From NCBI RefSeq assembly GCF_010730955.1, contig NZ_AP022577.1, positions 372,001 through 436,000 of the forward strand: DNA of 64,000 bases. Reading direction: 5' to 3'. Position 1 is the first letter of the stretch, and every line of letters starts with the position of its first letter. Origin of the DNA: Mycolicibacterium aubagnense. Lineage in GTDB: Bacteria > Actinomycetota > Actinomycetes > Mycobacteriales > Mycobacteriaceae. The translations under genes were made by a program, and so were the position numbers. The notes under the pieces are model-generated. The model searched no databases and was not told the origin of the DNA. It was given only the letters and a program-made list of their open reading frames with translations. Of this stretch, positions 50,857-59,635 are shown one piece after another.

Positions 50857-51702
50857 TCAGAAGCGGTAACGCAGGATTCGGGCCTTCCGCGCGCCGGCAC
50901 GGGTGCGTCCCGTGAGCCGGGTGGCGATCCGTAGAACTCGGGGAAACAGGTCGACCTCGGGCTGGTGGGCCAGGCTGGCTTCTTCGATGAGTTGCATTCG
51001 CGGATTCCAGCTCAAGGGATGCCGTGCATCCTTGAAACCCGCATAACCCAATTGGCTGCCAACGTCTTTGAACATCTTCTGCGGCAGATACTTGAAGGCG
51101 GCCAGGCTGATCGGTCCGAACTGTCCGTAGTCGTTGAACGCCAGCTCGCCGCGGTGGAAATGTTCGGTGACGCTGCGGAACACGCCGGCGATGACGGGCT
51201 CGGTCAGGAACGCGAACAGCCCATCTGCCACGAGCGCGGTGGGGCGGTCCGCAGGAATCCTTGCGGCCCAGTCCGGTTCGGCCACCGATGCCACCACCGT
51301 GTGCGAGTGCGGATTCGCCGGCAACAGCTGCTCACGCAGCGCAGAAATGCCGGCCAGGTCCACGGAGTACCAATCGACCGTCGGCGGCGGGGCCACCCGA
51401 TAGAAGCCGCTGTCGAGGCCACCGCCCAGGTCGACCACGACCGCATCGGGATTCGATGCGGTGAATGCGCGCACGCGGTCATCGAGCATCTTGGCGCGCA
51501 GCGCGGTCTGGCAGACCACGCTGGTCTGTACTCCAAGTGCGGCGAAGTCGTAGTCGACAGCCGCCGCCACCGAGTCCGCCCAGGTGTCGCCAAGGATCGG
51601 GCGTGGCGCCCGGCTGTCCAGGGCCCTGGCGTACACGGTCAGCAGGGCCGTCAGCTCGACCGGCGTCAGAGAGGCAACAGGAATTCCCATAGGCCCGACC
51701 AT
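50857..51702 (-). CDS. LCM-type SAM-dependent methyltransferase
   Basis: This 281-residue protein belongs to the leucine carboxyl methyltransferase-like family, which includes many polyketide O-methyltransferases. The SAM loop is VVVDLGGGLDSGFYR, preceded by the family's 'RAKMLDDRVRAF' helix and followed by 'TALVADGLFAFLTEP'. Two starts are possible, ATG 51702 (MVGPMG) and ATG 51690. It is convergent with dnaE1 with 7 bp between the stops. Mycobacteria carry large families of these enzymes with few known substrates, so no specific role can be given. Confidence 0.82.
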   Translation of the reverse strand: MVGPMGIPVASLTPVELTALLTVYARALDSRAPRPILGDTWADSVAAAVDYDFAALGVQTSVVCQTALRAKMLDDRVRAFTASNPDAVVVDLGGGLDSGFYRVAPPPTVDWYSVDLAGISALREQLLPANPHSHTVVASVAEPDWAARIPADRPTALVADGLFAFLTEPVIAGVFRSVTEHFHRGELAFNDYGQFGPISLAAFKYLPQKMFKDVGSQLGYAGFKDARHPLSWNPRMQLIEEASLAHQPEVDLFPRVLRIATRLTGRTRAGARKARILRYRF

Positions 51703-51882
51703 ACACCGCCACGTGCGTTGAACGTTTAGCTGAAAATGTTTAGCGCACTTCGTATTTCGTGCGAGCACCGGACAGTGATGAACCCATTCTCGGCCACCGC
51801 GATTCGCCGAGATTTGCAAATCCCCCGGGTGGTCCGCGGGTATGTGATTCGATCATGGGGCCGACCGAGGAGGGGCACCTGA

Positions 51883-53706
51883 ATGTCTGCTGCGCAGCGC
51901 CCGACGACACTATGTGAAGCGTTCCAAGAGACCGCGTCGGTCGACCCGCACGCGGTTGCGTTGCGCACCGCTGGCGGCGGACCGACCCTGACCTGGGCGC
52001 AGTACGCCGCTCAGGTGCGCGCCGTTGCCGCCGGGCTGAGCGGGCTCGGCGTGACTCGCGGCGACACCGTGTCGCTGATGATGTGCAACCGGGTGGAGTT
52101 CTATCCACTGGAGGTCGGCGCGCAACATGTCGGCGCCACCGCGTTCTCGGTGTACAACACGCTGCCGCCGGCGGATCTGGCGCACGTCTTCGGTAACGCC
52201 GGCACCAAGGTCGTACTGTGCGAGGCACAATACGTCGAACGCATCCGAGCAAGCGGTGCACCCATCGAACACATCATCTGCATCGACGGCGCTCCGGAAG
52301 GCACGTTGAGCGTCGGTGAGCTGGCGGCGGCGGCCCCTGCGGACTTCGACTTCGAGGCCACGTGGCGTGCGGTGCAACCCGACGACATCGTCACGCTCAT
52401 TTACACCTCCGGCACCACGGGCAAGCCCAAGGGCGTCGAGATGACGCACGCGAACATCCTGTTCGAGGCGTTTGCGGTGCACGAGGTCCTCGACGTGCGC
52501 TACGGCGACCGTGGCACGTCCTACCTACCTTCTGCGCACATCGCCGACCGATTGATGGGGCTGTACCTGCAGGAGGTGTTCGGTACGCAGATCGCCGCCG
52601 TCGCCGACGTCCGGGCCGTAGCCGCCGCGCTGCCCGAGGTCCGCCCGACGGTCTGGGGTGCAGTGCCCCGAGTGTGGGAAAAGCTCAAGGCCGCAGTCGA
52701 ATTTGCCGTCGCCAATGAGACGGACGAGGTCAAGCGGGCCGCGCTGCAATGGGCACTTTCCGTCGGCGCCAGGAAGGCCGCCGCGATTCTCGAGCGCCAA
52801 CCCGTGCCCGACGACATCGTCGCGGAATGGGCCACTGCGGACGAACTGGTGCTGTCGAAGCTGCGGGAACGGCTCGGGCTGGACCAGCTTCGGTGGGCGG
52901 TGTCCGGGGCCGCCCCGATTCCGAAGCAGACGCTCGGTTTCTTCGTCGGTCTCGGCATTCCGATGACAGAGCTGTGGGGCATGTCGGAACTGAGTTGCGT
53001 TGCCACAGTGAGTCATCCGCGCGACACCAAACTCGGCACCGTCGGCAGACCGCTGCCCGGAGTCGAATGCCGGCTGGCCGATGACGGCGAACTCCTGGTG
53101 CGGGCACCGCTGGTGATGAAGGGCTACCGCAAGGAGCCGGCCAAGACCGCGGAAGCGCTGGACGCGGACGGCTGGTTGCACACCGGCGATGTCGCTCAGA
53201 TCGACGACGAGGGTTATCTGACCATCGTGGACCGCAAGAAGGAATTGATGATCAACTCGGCGGGCAAGAACATGTCGCCGGCTAATATCGAGAAGGCGAT
53301 CAAAGCCGCCTGCCCGCTGATCGGCGTGGTGATGGCCATCGGTGACGCCCGGCCGTACAACACGGCGCTCATCGTGCTCGACGCCGAGTCGGCGGCTCCC
53401 TACGCCGCGCAGCGTGGTCTCGCCGACTCCTCTCCGGAGGCCCTCGCGGCCGATCCCGAATTGATCGCGCAGATCGCCGCCGGTGTGGCCCAAGGCAATA
53501 CGGAGTTGTCGCGCGTCGAGCAGATCAAGCGGTTCTCGGTGTTGCCGACGTTCTGGGAGCCCGGGGGAGAGGAGATCACGCTGACCATGAAGCTCAAACG
53601 ACGCCCCATCGTCGACAAGTATGCCGAGCAGATCGACTCGCTCTACGCGCCGGAGCCAGGGCCAGCCGTGCACGAACCGAAAGTGACTGTCGCCGCGGCG
53701 AATTGA
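51883..53706 (+). CDS. Long-chain fatty acid-CoA ligase (FadD11-like)
   Basis: This 607-residue ANL adenylating enzyme has the CoA-ligase form of the P-loop, LIYTSGTTGKPKGVEMTH. Also present are the A5-type WGMSEL, the hinge motif GWLHTGDVAQIDDEGYLTIVDRKKEL, and the C-terminal Lys region IVDRKKELMINSAGKNMSP. This is the long-chain (FAA-like) subgroup. Position shortly after dnaE1 corresponds to fadD11 (Rv1550) in M. tuberculosis. The ATG at 51883 follows a strong GAGGAGGGG ribosome binding site. It activates long-chain fatty acids as CoA thioesters for degradation or lipid synthesis. Confidence 0.9.
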   Translation: MSAAQRPTTLCEAFQETASVDPHAVALRTAGGGPTLTWAQYAAQVRAVAAGLSGLGVTRGDTVSLMMCNRVEFYPLEVGAQHVGATAFSVYNTLPPADLAHVFGNAGTKVVLCEAQYVERIRASGAPIEHIICIDGAPEGTLSVGELAAAAPADFDFEATWRAVQPDDIVTLIYTSGTTGKPKGVEMTHANILFEAFAVHEVLDVRYGDRGTSYLPSAHIADRLMGLYLQEVFGTQIAAVADVRAVAAALPEVRPTVWGAVPRVWEKLKAAVEFAVANETDEVKRAALQWALSVGARKAAAILERQPVPDDIVAEWATADELVLSKLRERLGLDQLRWAVSGAAPIPKQTLGFFVGLGIPMTELWGMSELSCVATVSHPRDTKLGTVGRPLPGVECRLADDGELLVRAPLVMKGYRKEPAKTAEALDADGWLHTGDVAQIDDEGYLTIVDRKKELMINSAGKNMSPANIEKAIKAACPLIGVVMAIGDARPYNTALIVLDAESAAPYAAQRGLADSSPEALAADPELIAQIAAGVAQGNTELSRVEQIKRFSVLPTFWEPGGEEITLTMKLKRRPIVDKYAEQIDSLYAPEPGPAVHEPKVTVAAAN

Positions 53707-53722
53707 CTGCCAGAACCTCAGC

Positions 53723-54421
53723 TCACGCGGTGGTGCAGGCGAACTTCAAGCCGAAGCCATCGGGCGCGGGGAGCACCGGCGTCAGGCAGCCGAAGGTCTG
53801 GATACCGGCGTTGCTGAACCGGACCGCGGTGCGGCGCGCGTAGTTCACGCAGACCGGCCCGGTGGCGTCGGCGCGGCACTGATAGTCGCCGAACCGGAGG
53901 CTCTGGCCGTCTTTCAGCTTGGGTCCGGTGCCGGTATTGAAGCGGCCTGGATCGCCGTGTACCGAACCGACTTCAGCGGTCGGTCCCTCGAAGTCGACCC
54001 AGCCGCCGACCCAGTGGCCGTAGGTGTCGGCCGGCTGCGGCGGTGGGGAGGTCAGATGAATCAGGCACGCGAGCGCGCCGTTGAATTCCTTGTCGGTCAT
54101 GCAGTTCGCGCCCGACGAGGTGGTGAACGCGATGTCGGTGCCGAGGTTGGTGGCGGTCCCGTCCCGGGTTGCGGAATGGAAGGCGGCCGGGTCGGCCGGA
54201 GCGCCGGCCTCCACCCAGGCGATGACATCGGCGACGGGCGCACCCGCGGGTGGCGGCGTGGTGGGGGCGGTCTTCGGGCTCGGAGTCGTCGGACGACTCG
54301 GCGGGGCGGTGGCCGACAACGACGGCTCCGAGATCGCCACGCCAGGCTGTCGGTGCTGCTCCGATGTGGCGGAACAACCCGCAACCAGGGCACATGCCGC
54401 CAGGACCACCGGAAATCGCAT
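53723..54421 (-). CDS. Secreted lipoprotein of unknown function
   Basis: This 232-residue protein has a clear lipoprotein signal: MRFPVVLAACALVAGCS, lipobox LVAGC, with Cys16 the acylation site. A Ser/Thr/Pro-rich linker follows (residues about 28-60), then a globular domain with six further cysteines that probably form disulfides (in SGANCMTD, ALACLIHL, YQCRADATGPVCVNYA, FGCLTP and FACTTA). It resembles small mycobacterial envelope lipoproteins, but I cannot assign a known family. The reading frame is open upstream of 54421 into the divergent esterase start; the signal peptide fixes the ATG. Confidence 0.8.
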   Translation of the reverse strand: MRFPVVLAACALVAGCSATSEQHRQPGVAISEPSLSATAPPSRPTTPSPKTAPTTPPPAGAPVADVIAWVEAGAPADPAAFHSATRDGTATNLGTDIAFTTSSGANCMTDKEFNGALACLIHLTSPPPQPADTYGHWVGGWVDFEGPTAEVGSVHGDPGRFNTGTGPKLKDGQSLRFGDYQCRADATGPVCVNYARRTAVRFSNAGIQTFGCLTPVLPAPDGFGLKFACTTA

Positions 54422-54500
54422 GCCCGCCAGGGTAACCGGCGGTGCTGCAACTCGCGGTTCAGGCGCCCCGATGATTACAGATTTTCGATAGTGTCCAGTT

Positions 54501-56012
54501 ATGCACGAACGTACCGTCCGCGTGACCATCGACAGCGGAACCATCGAAGGCTTCACCCGCGACGGTGTGCACCGATGGCGGTCCGTCCCCTACGCGCGGC
54601 CGCCGGTGGGGCCGTGGCGCTACCGCGCCCCGCAACCTGTGCAGCCCTGGCGCGGTGTGCGCTACTGCCATGGATTCACCTACTGCGCGCCGCAGGAGCG
54701 CAAATACACCATGCTGAGTGTGGGTAAGTACCAGCCGATGGGCGAGGACTGCTTGACCCTCAATGTGGTGACGCCCGAGAATCACACCGGCGAGCCGTTG
54801 CCGGTGATGTTCTTCATCCACGGCGGCGGGTACATCATGGGCAGTTCTGCGACCCCGATATACGACGGCGCCGCGCTGGCACGTCGCGGCTGCATCTTCG
54901 TCTCCGCCAACTACCGGCTCGGCGCGCTCGGCTGCTTCGACGTGTCCACTCTGGCGACCGCGGAGCACCCCTTCGACGACAACCTCTTCCTGCGCGATCT
55001 GGTGGCGGCGCTGAGGTGGGTGCGGACCAACATCGCGGTGTTCGGCGGGGATCCGGGCAACGTGACCATCTTCGGCGAGAGCGCCGGGGCTCACGCCGTG
55101 GCCACGCTGTTGGCGGTGCCACAGGCGAAAGGCCTTTTCCACCAGGCGATCGCGGAGAGCCCGGCCAGCGGCATGGTGCGTTCGCCCGACGCTGCCGCCC
55201 GGTTCGCCGAGCATTTCGTCGAACAGCTGGGGGCCGGCGAGCGTGACGGCGCCGCTGCACTGATGGCGGCCAAAACCGCTGAGCTATTGGCAGCGCTGGA
55301 CCGGGTCATCCACGGCGCCGTGGTCGACATGCCCGGTGCTTTCCCCGCCGGCCCCGCGTGGGGCACCGAGTTCCTGCCCGAGGATCCGGTGATCGCGATG
55401 CGCGAGGGCCGCGCGCACCGAGTGCCGCTGATCGTGGGCAGCAACGCCGACGAGGGCCGCCTGTTCACCAAGTTCATGCAGCTGCTGCCCACAAACGAGG
55501 CCACGATCGAACGAATCCTGGCGCATGTCCCGGCCGAGCAACGCGCCCGGATCACCGGCGCCTATCCGGGCTACCCGCAGTCAGCCGATGCCTGCATCAA
55601 ACTCGGCGGAGACTTCGCGTTCGGCACGGCATCGTGGGAGATCGCCGGCGCACACATGCGCCACGCGCCCACCTACGCGTACCGGTACGACTACGCCCCG
55701 CCGGCCCTGCACTGGACGGGCCTGGGCGCGACGCACGCCACTGAACTGCTCGCAGTCTTCGACGTCTACCGGACGCCCCTGGGTGCGGTGCTCACGGCCG
55801 CCATGGACCGCAAGTCGGCGCTGCGGATCAGCAATGACGTCCAGAACCGGTGGCGGGCCTTCGCGCGGACGGGTGTCCCCGGCGAGGGCTGGCCCCGGTA
55901 CGACGCCGACGATCGCGCCGTCCTGGTGTTCGACCGCAAGACCCGTGTGGAACTCGATCCCGGTGCCGAGCAGCGTGCGGCCTGGGAGGGTTTTTCGCTG
56001 GTCCACGGTTGA
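54501..56012 (+). CDS. Type B carboxylesterase
   Basis: This 503-residue alpha/beta hydrolase is of the carboxylesterase B/cholinesterase family. The oxyanion-hole block is VMFFIHGGGYIMGS. The nucleophile is Ser194 in GDPGNVTIFGESAGAHAV. The charged residue is probably Glu in 'GSNADEGRLF', and the catalytic His is expected near 'LGATHATEL'. No signal peptide is visible, so it is likely cytosolic or exported by other means. It is LipT-like in family, but orthology is not certain. It lies 3 bp before the YnfA-type gene, so the two may be co-transcribed. The substrate is unknown. Confidence 0.9.
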   Translation: MHERTVRVTIDSGTIEGFTRDGVHRWRSVPYARPPVGPWRYRAPQPVQPWRGVRYCHGFTYCAPQERKYTMLSVGKYQPMGEDCLTLNVVTPENHTGEPLPVMFFIHGGGYIMGSSATPIYDGAALARRGCIFVSANYRLGALGCFDVSTLATAEHPFDDNLFLRDLVAALRWVRTNIAVFGGDPGNVTIFGESAGAHAVATLLAVPQAKGLFHQAIAESPASGMVRSPDAAARFAEHFVEQLGAGERDGAAALMAAKTAELLAALDRVIHGAVVDMPGAFPAGPAWGTEFLPEDPVIAMREGRAHRVPLIVGSNADEGRLFTKFMQLLPTNEATIERILAHVPAEQRARITGAYPGYPQSADACIKLGGDFAFGTASWEIAGAHMRHAPTYAYRYDYAPPALHWTGLGATHATELLAVFDVYRTPLGAVLTAAMDRKSALRISNDVQNRWRAFARTGVPGEGWPRYDADDRAVLVFDRKTRVELDPGAEQRAAWEGFSLVHG

Positions 56013-56015
56013 CCG

Positions 56016-56342
56016 ATGCTGCTCAGATCGATCGCGCTGTTCGTCCTGGCCGCTGTTCTGGAGATCGGCGGGGCCTGGCTGGTCTGGCAGGGTGTGCGCG
56101 AACACCGGGGCTGGCTGTGGGTCGGCGCCGGCCTGCTGGCACTCAGTGGTTACGGCTTTGTCGCGGCGTTCCAACCGGATTCGCACTTCGGCCGGGTGCT
56201 GGCCGCCTACGGCGGAGTGTTCGTCGCCGGCTCACTGCTGTGGGGCGTGGTGGCGGACGGCTTCCGGCCGGACCGCTGGGATGTGGCCGGCGCCGCGGTC
56301 TGTCTGTTCGGCGTCGGCCTCATCATGTACGCGCCGCGCTGA
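56016..56342 (+). CDS. YnfA/UPF0060-family small membrane protein
   Basis: This 108-residue protein has four hydrophobic helices: [61 protein letters not shown] and [18 protein letters not shown]. The 'EIGGAWLVW' element and '[11 protein letters not shown]' are family hallmarks. The YnfA family is distantly related to SMR efflux pumps, and some members export cationic compounds. It lies immediately downstream of the esterase and convergent with the RDD protein (1-bp gap). Confidence 0.92.
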   Translation: MLLRSIALFVLAAVLEIGGAWLVWQGVREHRGWLWVGAGLLALSGYGFVAAFQPDSHFGRVLAAYGGVFVAGSLLWGVVADGFRPDRWDVAGAAVCLFGVGLIMYAPR

Positions 56343-56343
56343 C

Positions 56344-56817
56344 CTACTTCTTGACCACCTGGGTGCCGCCGGCGAGTTCGTCGTGCCGGCCCTGCTTGCA
56401 CGGGCTGGAGTTGATGGTGACGGCGATGTAGATGTAGGCGATGAACGCGAGCAGTCCGCCGACCCAGGGGATGATCGGGAGCAGCGTGAACGAGTTGCGG
56501 ATGGCCGACTGCTTGATATCAGGCTTCGGCATGCCGTGCGGGCCGCGGACACTGAGCCCGAGCAGCATCTTGCCCGGCGTCGCGCCGGCCAACACCTCGA
56601 ACAGCACGAAGTAGAGGAACGTACCCAGCCCCGAGAACAGGCCGGTCACCATGACGTCGGACATCGAGCCGATCGAGAAGGCGCCGAAGAACGCCAGTAC
56701 TACGACGATCAGCCCGTCGATGAATCGCGCGAAGAAGCGGGGTAGTAGATCGCCGGGATGCACCGGTACGGGTGCGCCGTATGCGCCGGAGGTGGGGTAG
56801 TTCTCGCCATAGGTCAT
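56344..56817 (-). CDS. RDD-family membrane protein
   Basis: This 157-residue protein has a short polar N-terminus and the RDD domain. The signature Arg and Asp residues occur in PRFFARFIDGLIVVV, where FARFIDG gives R and D. A second helix, GTFLYFVLFEVLAGATPGKMLLGLSV, contains the GxTPGK motif, and a third helix lies near LLPIIPWVGGLLAFIAY. The function of the family is poorly known; some members take part in ion or solute exchange. It lies 9 bp downstream of the beta-lactamase-like gene on the same strand and may be co-transcribed. Confidence 0.9.
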   Translation of the reverse strand: MTYGENYPTSGAYGAPVPVHPGDLLPRFFARFIDGLIVVVLAFFGAFSIGSMSDVMVTGLFSGLGTFLYFVLFEVLAGATPGKMLLGLSVRGPHGMPKPDIKQSAIRNSFTLLPIIPWVGGLLAFIAYIYIAVTINSSPCKQGRHDELAGGTQVVKK

Positions 56818-56826
56818 GGCGCCAAT

Positions 56827-57636
56827 TTACTGCCGATTGGCCAGCAATATCTGGCTTAGCCGCGTAGTGGTGGCTTGGCCGTCGGCATTGCCACCGGCGC
56901 CGTTCAGCGCGTTCATGACGGCCAGCGTGAAACGCTGTTCGGGACCGGCGAATCCGACGGTGTTGGTGACCCAACCGCCTTGTTCGTCGGACCAGCCGTC
57001 CTTGTTGCCGGGCGCCATGTTCGGGCCGGCGCCCCAGACACCCCACTGCTGGATCGGGTCGACGTTCTGCATGGCGCCAACGATCCAGGCGGTCTCGTTG
57101 GGCCGCAGCCGCGTCAGCATGTAGTTGACCATCTGGTCCAGGTCGTCGGTGGTCGACTTCTGAAAACCCCAGTAGGGGAACATGTCTCCGAAGCCGGGCT
57201 GTGGTTGAACCCGCGTCATGCCGAAATGTGGGAAGTCGTTGTTGAAGATGGTGTGGTCGGGTCCGCCGTATCGGGTCCACAGCGTGTCCGCGGCATCGTT
57301 GTCCGAGGTGTGCAGCATCTTGCCCATGAGGGCGATGTCGTTGTCGGTGAGTCGCAACAAGCCCGCACTCTGCCGGGCGAAGAGGTCCACCACCATGCCG
57401 AGCTTGATCGTCGAGGCGGTCCAGATCATGTCGGCGGCGTGCGAATTGCGGTACACGGCGCCGGTTTTCCGGTCCCGAAGCACATAGCCGACGGTGCCCG
57501 GCCGGGTCGCCAGATAGGCATCTGCTGTCGCGATGCGTTGCTGCGCATCGCAGGCGCCGGTGCATTCAGCGTGCGCCGTGGGCAGCACGGGGCCGGCCAA
57601 CAGCATCGCGACCAGCGCCGCCCTGATCAGTTTCAC
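56827..57636 (-). CDS. Secreted class A beta-lactamase-like serine hydrolase
   Basis: This 269-residue exported protein has signal peptide VKLIRAALVAMLLAGPVLPTAHA. The catalytic motifs are those of penicillin-recognising enzymes: S-T-I-K in WTASTIKLGM, SDN in 'HTSDNDAAD', and KDG in GNKDGWSDEQGG. The Glu of the class A omega loop is not obvious, so it may be a D,D-peptidase-like or scavenging protein rather than a true beta-lactamase. GTG 57636 is preferred because GGGAGG lies about eight to ten bases upstream. It is downstream of and co-directional with the LysR gene, 38 bp apart. Confidence 0.82.
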   Translation of the reverse strand: MKLIRAALVAMLLAGPVLPTAHAECTGACDAQQRIATADAYLATRPGTVGYVLRDRKTGAVYRNSHAADMIWTASTIKLGMVVDLFARQSAGLLRLTDNDIALMGKMLHTSDNDAADTLWTRYGGPDHTIFNNDFPHFGMTRVQPQPGFGDMFPYWGFQKSTTDDLDQMVNYMLTRLRPNETAWIVGAMQNVDPIQQWGVWGAGPNMAPGNKDGWSDEQGGWVTNTVGFAGPEQRFTLAVMNALNGAGGNADGQATTTRLSQILLANRQ

Positions 57637-57674
57637 GCCCGTAGCCTCCCAGATTTCGGTCTTCGTCATTGGGT

Positions 57675-58589
57675 TCAGACAGCCTCGGGGCGGGGCCACG
57701 TCGGCAGCGGCACCGGTCCGTCGCCCGGTCGCAGCCGGTCGAGCACCGCGCGCAACGGCGGCCAGTTCGTGCGCCCCTTGCGGGTGACGGCGTAGGCCGT
57801 GTGGATCACCGTCGGCCCGGCCAAGGGGACGACCTTGATGCCGGCGCTGGTAGGCCGTTCCAGCGGCAGCAAGCCGACGCCGTACCCGGCGACGATCAGA
57901 TCCTCGACGAGCTCCAGGCTGTCGATCTGATGGGCGATCCGCGGGGTGAACCCGCTCAGCGCGCCCAAGGTACGCACGGCGTCCTCGTCAGCGGTGTTGC
58001 GCGAGTTGACGATCCAGGTCCGGTCCGCGTAGTCGGGCAGTTCGGCGGGTCCGTCCGCTTCGTCGGCCCGCAGACCCAGCCCCCATGGAATCGACCACAG
58101 CGCAAAGCCTTCCAGTAGCGGGCTGGGGGAGGCCGGGGCCAGGTTGTAGTCGTAGGTCAGGGCCAGATCCAGGTCATCGTCGGTAAGTAATGCGAACGCT
58201 TCGATGGGCTCGTATTCGCTTATGGCAACGTCGATTCCGGGGTGCTCGCGAGTCAGTTCCGCCAGGATCGGCAGCAGCGAGACGCGGATGCCGGTGGCGA
58301 ACCCGCCGATCCGCAGGGTGCCGACGGGTTCGGCGCCGGAATCGAGGTCCAGCCAGGCCGCGTCGACGGCGGCCAGAATGGTCACCGCGTGGTCGGCCAG
58401 TCGCTGCCCGGCCGGGGTCAGCCTGACTCGGCGTCCTTCCGGTTCGATCAACTGAGTGCCGGTTTCCTTGGCCAGTGCGGCGATCTGTTGCGACACGGTT
58501 GATGTCGTCAGATTCAGATTCTCGGCGACGGCCCGCATCGACCCCAGGCGCGACAGAGCCAGCAAGAGGCGCAGTCGGCGGGTGTCCAT
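57675..58589 (-). CDS. LysR-family transcriptional regulator
   Basis: This 304-residue LysR-type regulator has the N-terminal winged HTH 'RLRLLLALSRLGSMRAVAENLNLTTSTVSQQIAALAKETG' (residues 5-44; core SMRAVAENL and TSTVSQQIAALA) and a periplasmic-binding-like effector domain beginning GTLRIGGFATGIRV. ATG 58589 fits the family N-terminus; an upstream in-frame ATG at 58628 adds 13 atypical residues. It is divergent from the thioesterase across 67 bp containing an AT-rich block (TTATGAATATTTAG, 58638-58651). LysR proteins usually control the divergent gene, so the thioesterase is the likely target. Confidence 0.9.
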   Translation of the reverse strand: MDTRRLRLLLALSRLGSMRAVAENLNLTTSTVSQQIAALAKETGTQLIEPEGRRVRLTPAGQRLADHAVTILAAVDAAWLDLDSGAEPVGTLRIGGFATGIRVSLLPILAELTREHPGIDVAISEYEPIEAFALLTDDDLDLALTYDYNLAPASPSPLLEGFALWSIPWGLGLRADEADGPAELPDYADRTWIVNSRNTADEDAVRTLGALSGFTPRIAHQIDSLELVEDLIVAGYGVGLLPLERPTSAGIKVVPLAGPTVIHTAYAVTRKGRTNWPPLRAVLDRLRPGDGPVPLPTWPRPEAV

Positions 58590-58656
58590 CCGACTATTGT
58601 CCAGGGAATCTGCACGGTTCTGCGTCATCTGGCCCGAAGTTATGAATATTTAGCCA

Positions 58657-59496
58657 ATGTGCGACGATCCGAAAATGACTGCACGTCCTGCTCACTTCAT
58701 CCCGATCGACGGGGATCGGGTTCAACCGACCCGGTTCGCCCAGAGCCTGTGGGGTGAGGACCACCTCAACGGCCCGGCCGTGGTGGGGTTGGCCGCGCAG
58801 GCGCTGGAGGCCGCCTTCGGACTGCCTGACTTCCTGCCGGCGCGGCTGACGGTCGACCTGTTCCGCGCCGCCCGTGGGGTGCCCACGACGGCCGAGGTGA
58901 CATTGATCCGGGATGGGCGGCGGGTGCGCAATTCCGAGTGTGATGTGGTGCAGGACGGAGTCACGGTCGCCCGCGCCACGCTGGTGCAGTATCGGCTCGC
59001 CGAAGCGCCGCCCGGCGAGGAGTGGTTCCGCGCAACCGATTTCGAGCCGCCCGCGGTGATCGATGACGGCCTGCTGCCGTACATGAACAGCGATGCCGTG
59101 GGCTGGACGCGGGCCATTGCCGATCACCAGAACGCCAGCCGAAAGCGTTACGTCAACCGGTCCATCGATGTCATCGATGGCCTGGCCAATACGCCGTTCG
59201 TCCGGGCCGCCATGGCGGCCGAGGGCACCAGCCTGGTCACCAATCTGGGCACCGCCGGTGTCGGATACATCAACGGCGACCTCACCGTGGCGTTGTCCCG
59301 GCTGCCGCTGGACACCTGGGTCGGCGCCGAGGCGGACTCTCACGTGGCGGCCCACGGCATCGCCGTGGGCACCACCACGCTTTACGACAGCGCTGGGCCG
59401 TTCGGCACCGGCCTCACCACGGCGGTCAGCAATCCCGCTGCGCAGATCGACTTCGGCCATAGCCGATTCCCCGACCGGATCAGGCGGGAACTCTAG
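58657..59496 (+). CDS. Acyl-CoA thioesterase-like double hot-dog protein
   Basis: This 279-residue protein has the double hot-dog thioesterase-family pattern. 'HLNGPAVVGLAAQALEAAF' is the long hot-dog helix of the first half, followed by 'RLTVDLFRAARGVPTTAEVTLIRDGRRVRNSECDVVQDGVTVARATLVQY' strands (key: VDLFRAA, VARAT). The second half has 'GDLTVALSRLPLDTWVG' and 'GIAVGTTTLYDSAGPFGTG'. It probably hydrolyses acyl-CoA. ATG 58657 or ATG 58675 may be the start. It is divergent from the LysR gene, followed by a strong hairpin. Confidence 0.82.
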   Translation: MCDDPKMTARPAHFIPIDGDRVQPTRFAQSLWGEDHLNGPAVVGLAAQALEAAFGLPDFLPARLTVDLFRAARGVPTTAEVTLIRDGRRVRNSECDVVQDGVTVARATLVQYRLAEAPPGEEWFRATDFEPPAVIDDGLLPYMNSDAVGWTRAIADHQNASRKRYVNRSIDVIDGLANTPFVRAAMAAEGTSLVTNLGTAGVGYINGDLTVALSRLPLDTWVGAEADSHVAAHGIAVGTTTLYDSAGPFGTGLTTAVSNPAAQIDFGHSRFPDRIRREL

Positions 59497-59527
59497 CGCG
59501 CCCGGTTGTACCCCGGGATCCAGAAGG

Positions 59528-59558
59528 AGCCGTTGTTGCCGTCGTTGCAACAACGGCT
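59528..59558. terminator. Hairpin terminator after the thioesterase gene
   Basis: AGCCGTTGTTGC (59528-59539) and GCAACAACGGCT (59547-59558) form a perfect 12-bp stem with a 7-base loop, 31 bp after the thioesterase stop. It is followed by CTTCGTTC, only weakly U-rich. Confidence 0.75.
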
Positions 59559-59580
59559 TCGTTCATGAATGACGAACGAT

Positions 59581-59605
59581 ATGTCCACGATTATCACGTG
59601 GACAT
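59581..59605. promoter_or_regulatory. Operator-like 9-bp inverted repeat upstream of the EamA exporter
   Basis: ATGTCCACG (59581-59589), 7 bases, CGTGGACAT (59597-59605) is a perfect dyad 31 bp before the ATG of the exporter gene. A further outer pair CGAAC/GTTCG extends the symmetry. The position overlaps the expected promoter, suggesting repression by a TetR- or MarR-like protein not encoded immediately beside it. Confidence 0.55.
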
Positions 59606-59635
59606 GAACGTTCGGGTTCCCGTTCAATACAACGC

